From assembly GCA_038227745.1 (NCBI GenBank), contig JBBRPS010000669.1, forward strand, positions 1-5,756: 5,756 nt of DNA. The letters run 5' to 3'. This stretch comes from DASPXY01 sp038227745. Lineage in GTDB: Bacteria; Planctomycetota; Planctomycetia; Gemmatales; Gemmataceae. The notes beneath the pieces were generated by a model. It saw only the letters and a list, made by a program, of their open reading frames with translations. It made no database searches and had not been told where the DNA came from. Position numbers and translations under genes: made by a program. Shown piece by piece: positions 5,663-5,756 of this stretch. Each line of letters begins with the position of its first letter. The stretch's first letter is position 1.

Positions 5663-5756
5663 TGTTTAGCCGCGAGCGGTGAGCCAGATCCCGCTACGCG
5701 GGGGGCGAGCGGGTGAGCCAGATCCGCTGCGCGGGGCCCGCGCTCGCCCCCGCGTA
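5661..5756. repeat. Palindromic repeat element, copy 2 (expanded, cut by window edge)
   Basis: Bases 5661-5708 match 3700-3747 with a single mismatch (G5679 versus A3718). A second, diverged centre unit then follows: TGAGCCAGATCC recurs at 5714-5725 with a 34-nt period relative to 5680-5691. After that, 5741-5756 (CGCTCGCCCCCGCGTA) is the reverse complement of 5695-5711 except for one extra G. The copy is therefore a larger compound palindrome whose right half runs out of the window. It forms the upstream leader or promoter region of the deacetylase gene. Confidence 0.8.

Noticed and set aside
4764..5669. 301-codon plus-strand open frame over the same region
   Set aside because: Val/Gly/Ala-rich low-complexity product antisense to the PIG-L gene, with no recognisable domain.

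Overview
The window is GC-rich, with codons that mostly end in G or C, and looks like chromosomal DNA of a planctomycete, most likely of the Gemmata group. This rests on recognised protein types, not on a marker gene. The types are a cytochrome c/copper-monooxygenase fusion with the 'RMPPWHADP' linker, a secreted HEAT-type protein with the 'GDQALAASMRLAGKDP' motif, a secreted 'VNLKPYANQK' protein, a cupin with a 'PCPCGESTR' N-terminus, a cupredoxin-like lipoprotein and a PIG-L deacetylase. The genus cannot be named.

Layout: (1) nt 1-1036 (+), 3' part of a copper type II monooxygenase-like gene cut by the left edge, closed by a strong intrinsic terminator at 1043-1072. (2) 1179-2321 (+), secreted HEAT-type protein, preceded by a possible 24-codon leader ORF. 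(3) 2422-3120 (+), secreted protein with a probable carbohydrate-binding-like beta fold. (4) 3266-3631 (-), single-domain metal-binding cupin, convergent with gene 3; a large imperfect inverted repeat separates them. (5) 3813-4694 (+), lipoprotein divergent from the cupin, with a perfect 21-bp-arm palindrome in the shared upstream region. (6) 4830-5651 (-), PIG-L/LmbE zinc deacetylase, convergent with gene 5. A second copy of the palindromic element abuts its ribosome-binding site and runs off the right edge. No gene-free stretch exceeds about 180 bases.

The genes do not form an obvious pathway. Genes 2 and 3 could share a transcript (100-nt gap, no clear terminator); the others look independently transcribed. 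Genes 1, 2, 3 and 5 are probably outside the cytoplasm (secreted, periplasmic or membrane-anchored), while 4 and 6 lack export signals. I see no defence system, CRISPR array, tRNA, rRNA or transposase. The most notable non-coding signal is the dispersed palindromic repeat in two gene-start regions. The most notable protein signal is a cupredoxin-like domain that seems to have lost its type 1 copper ligands.
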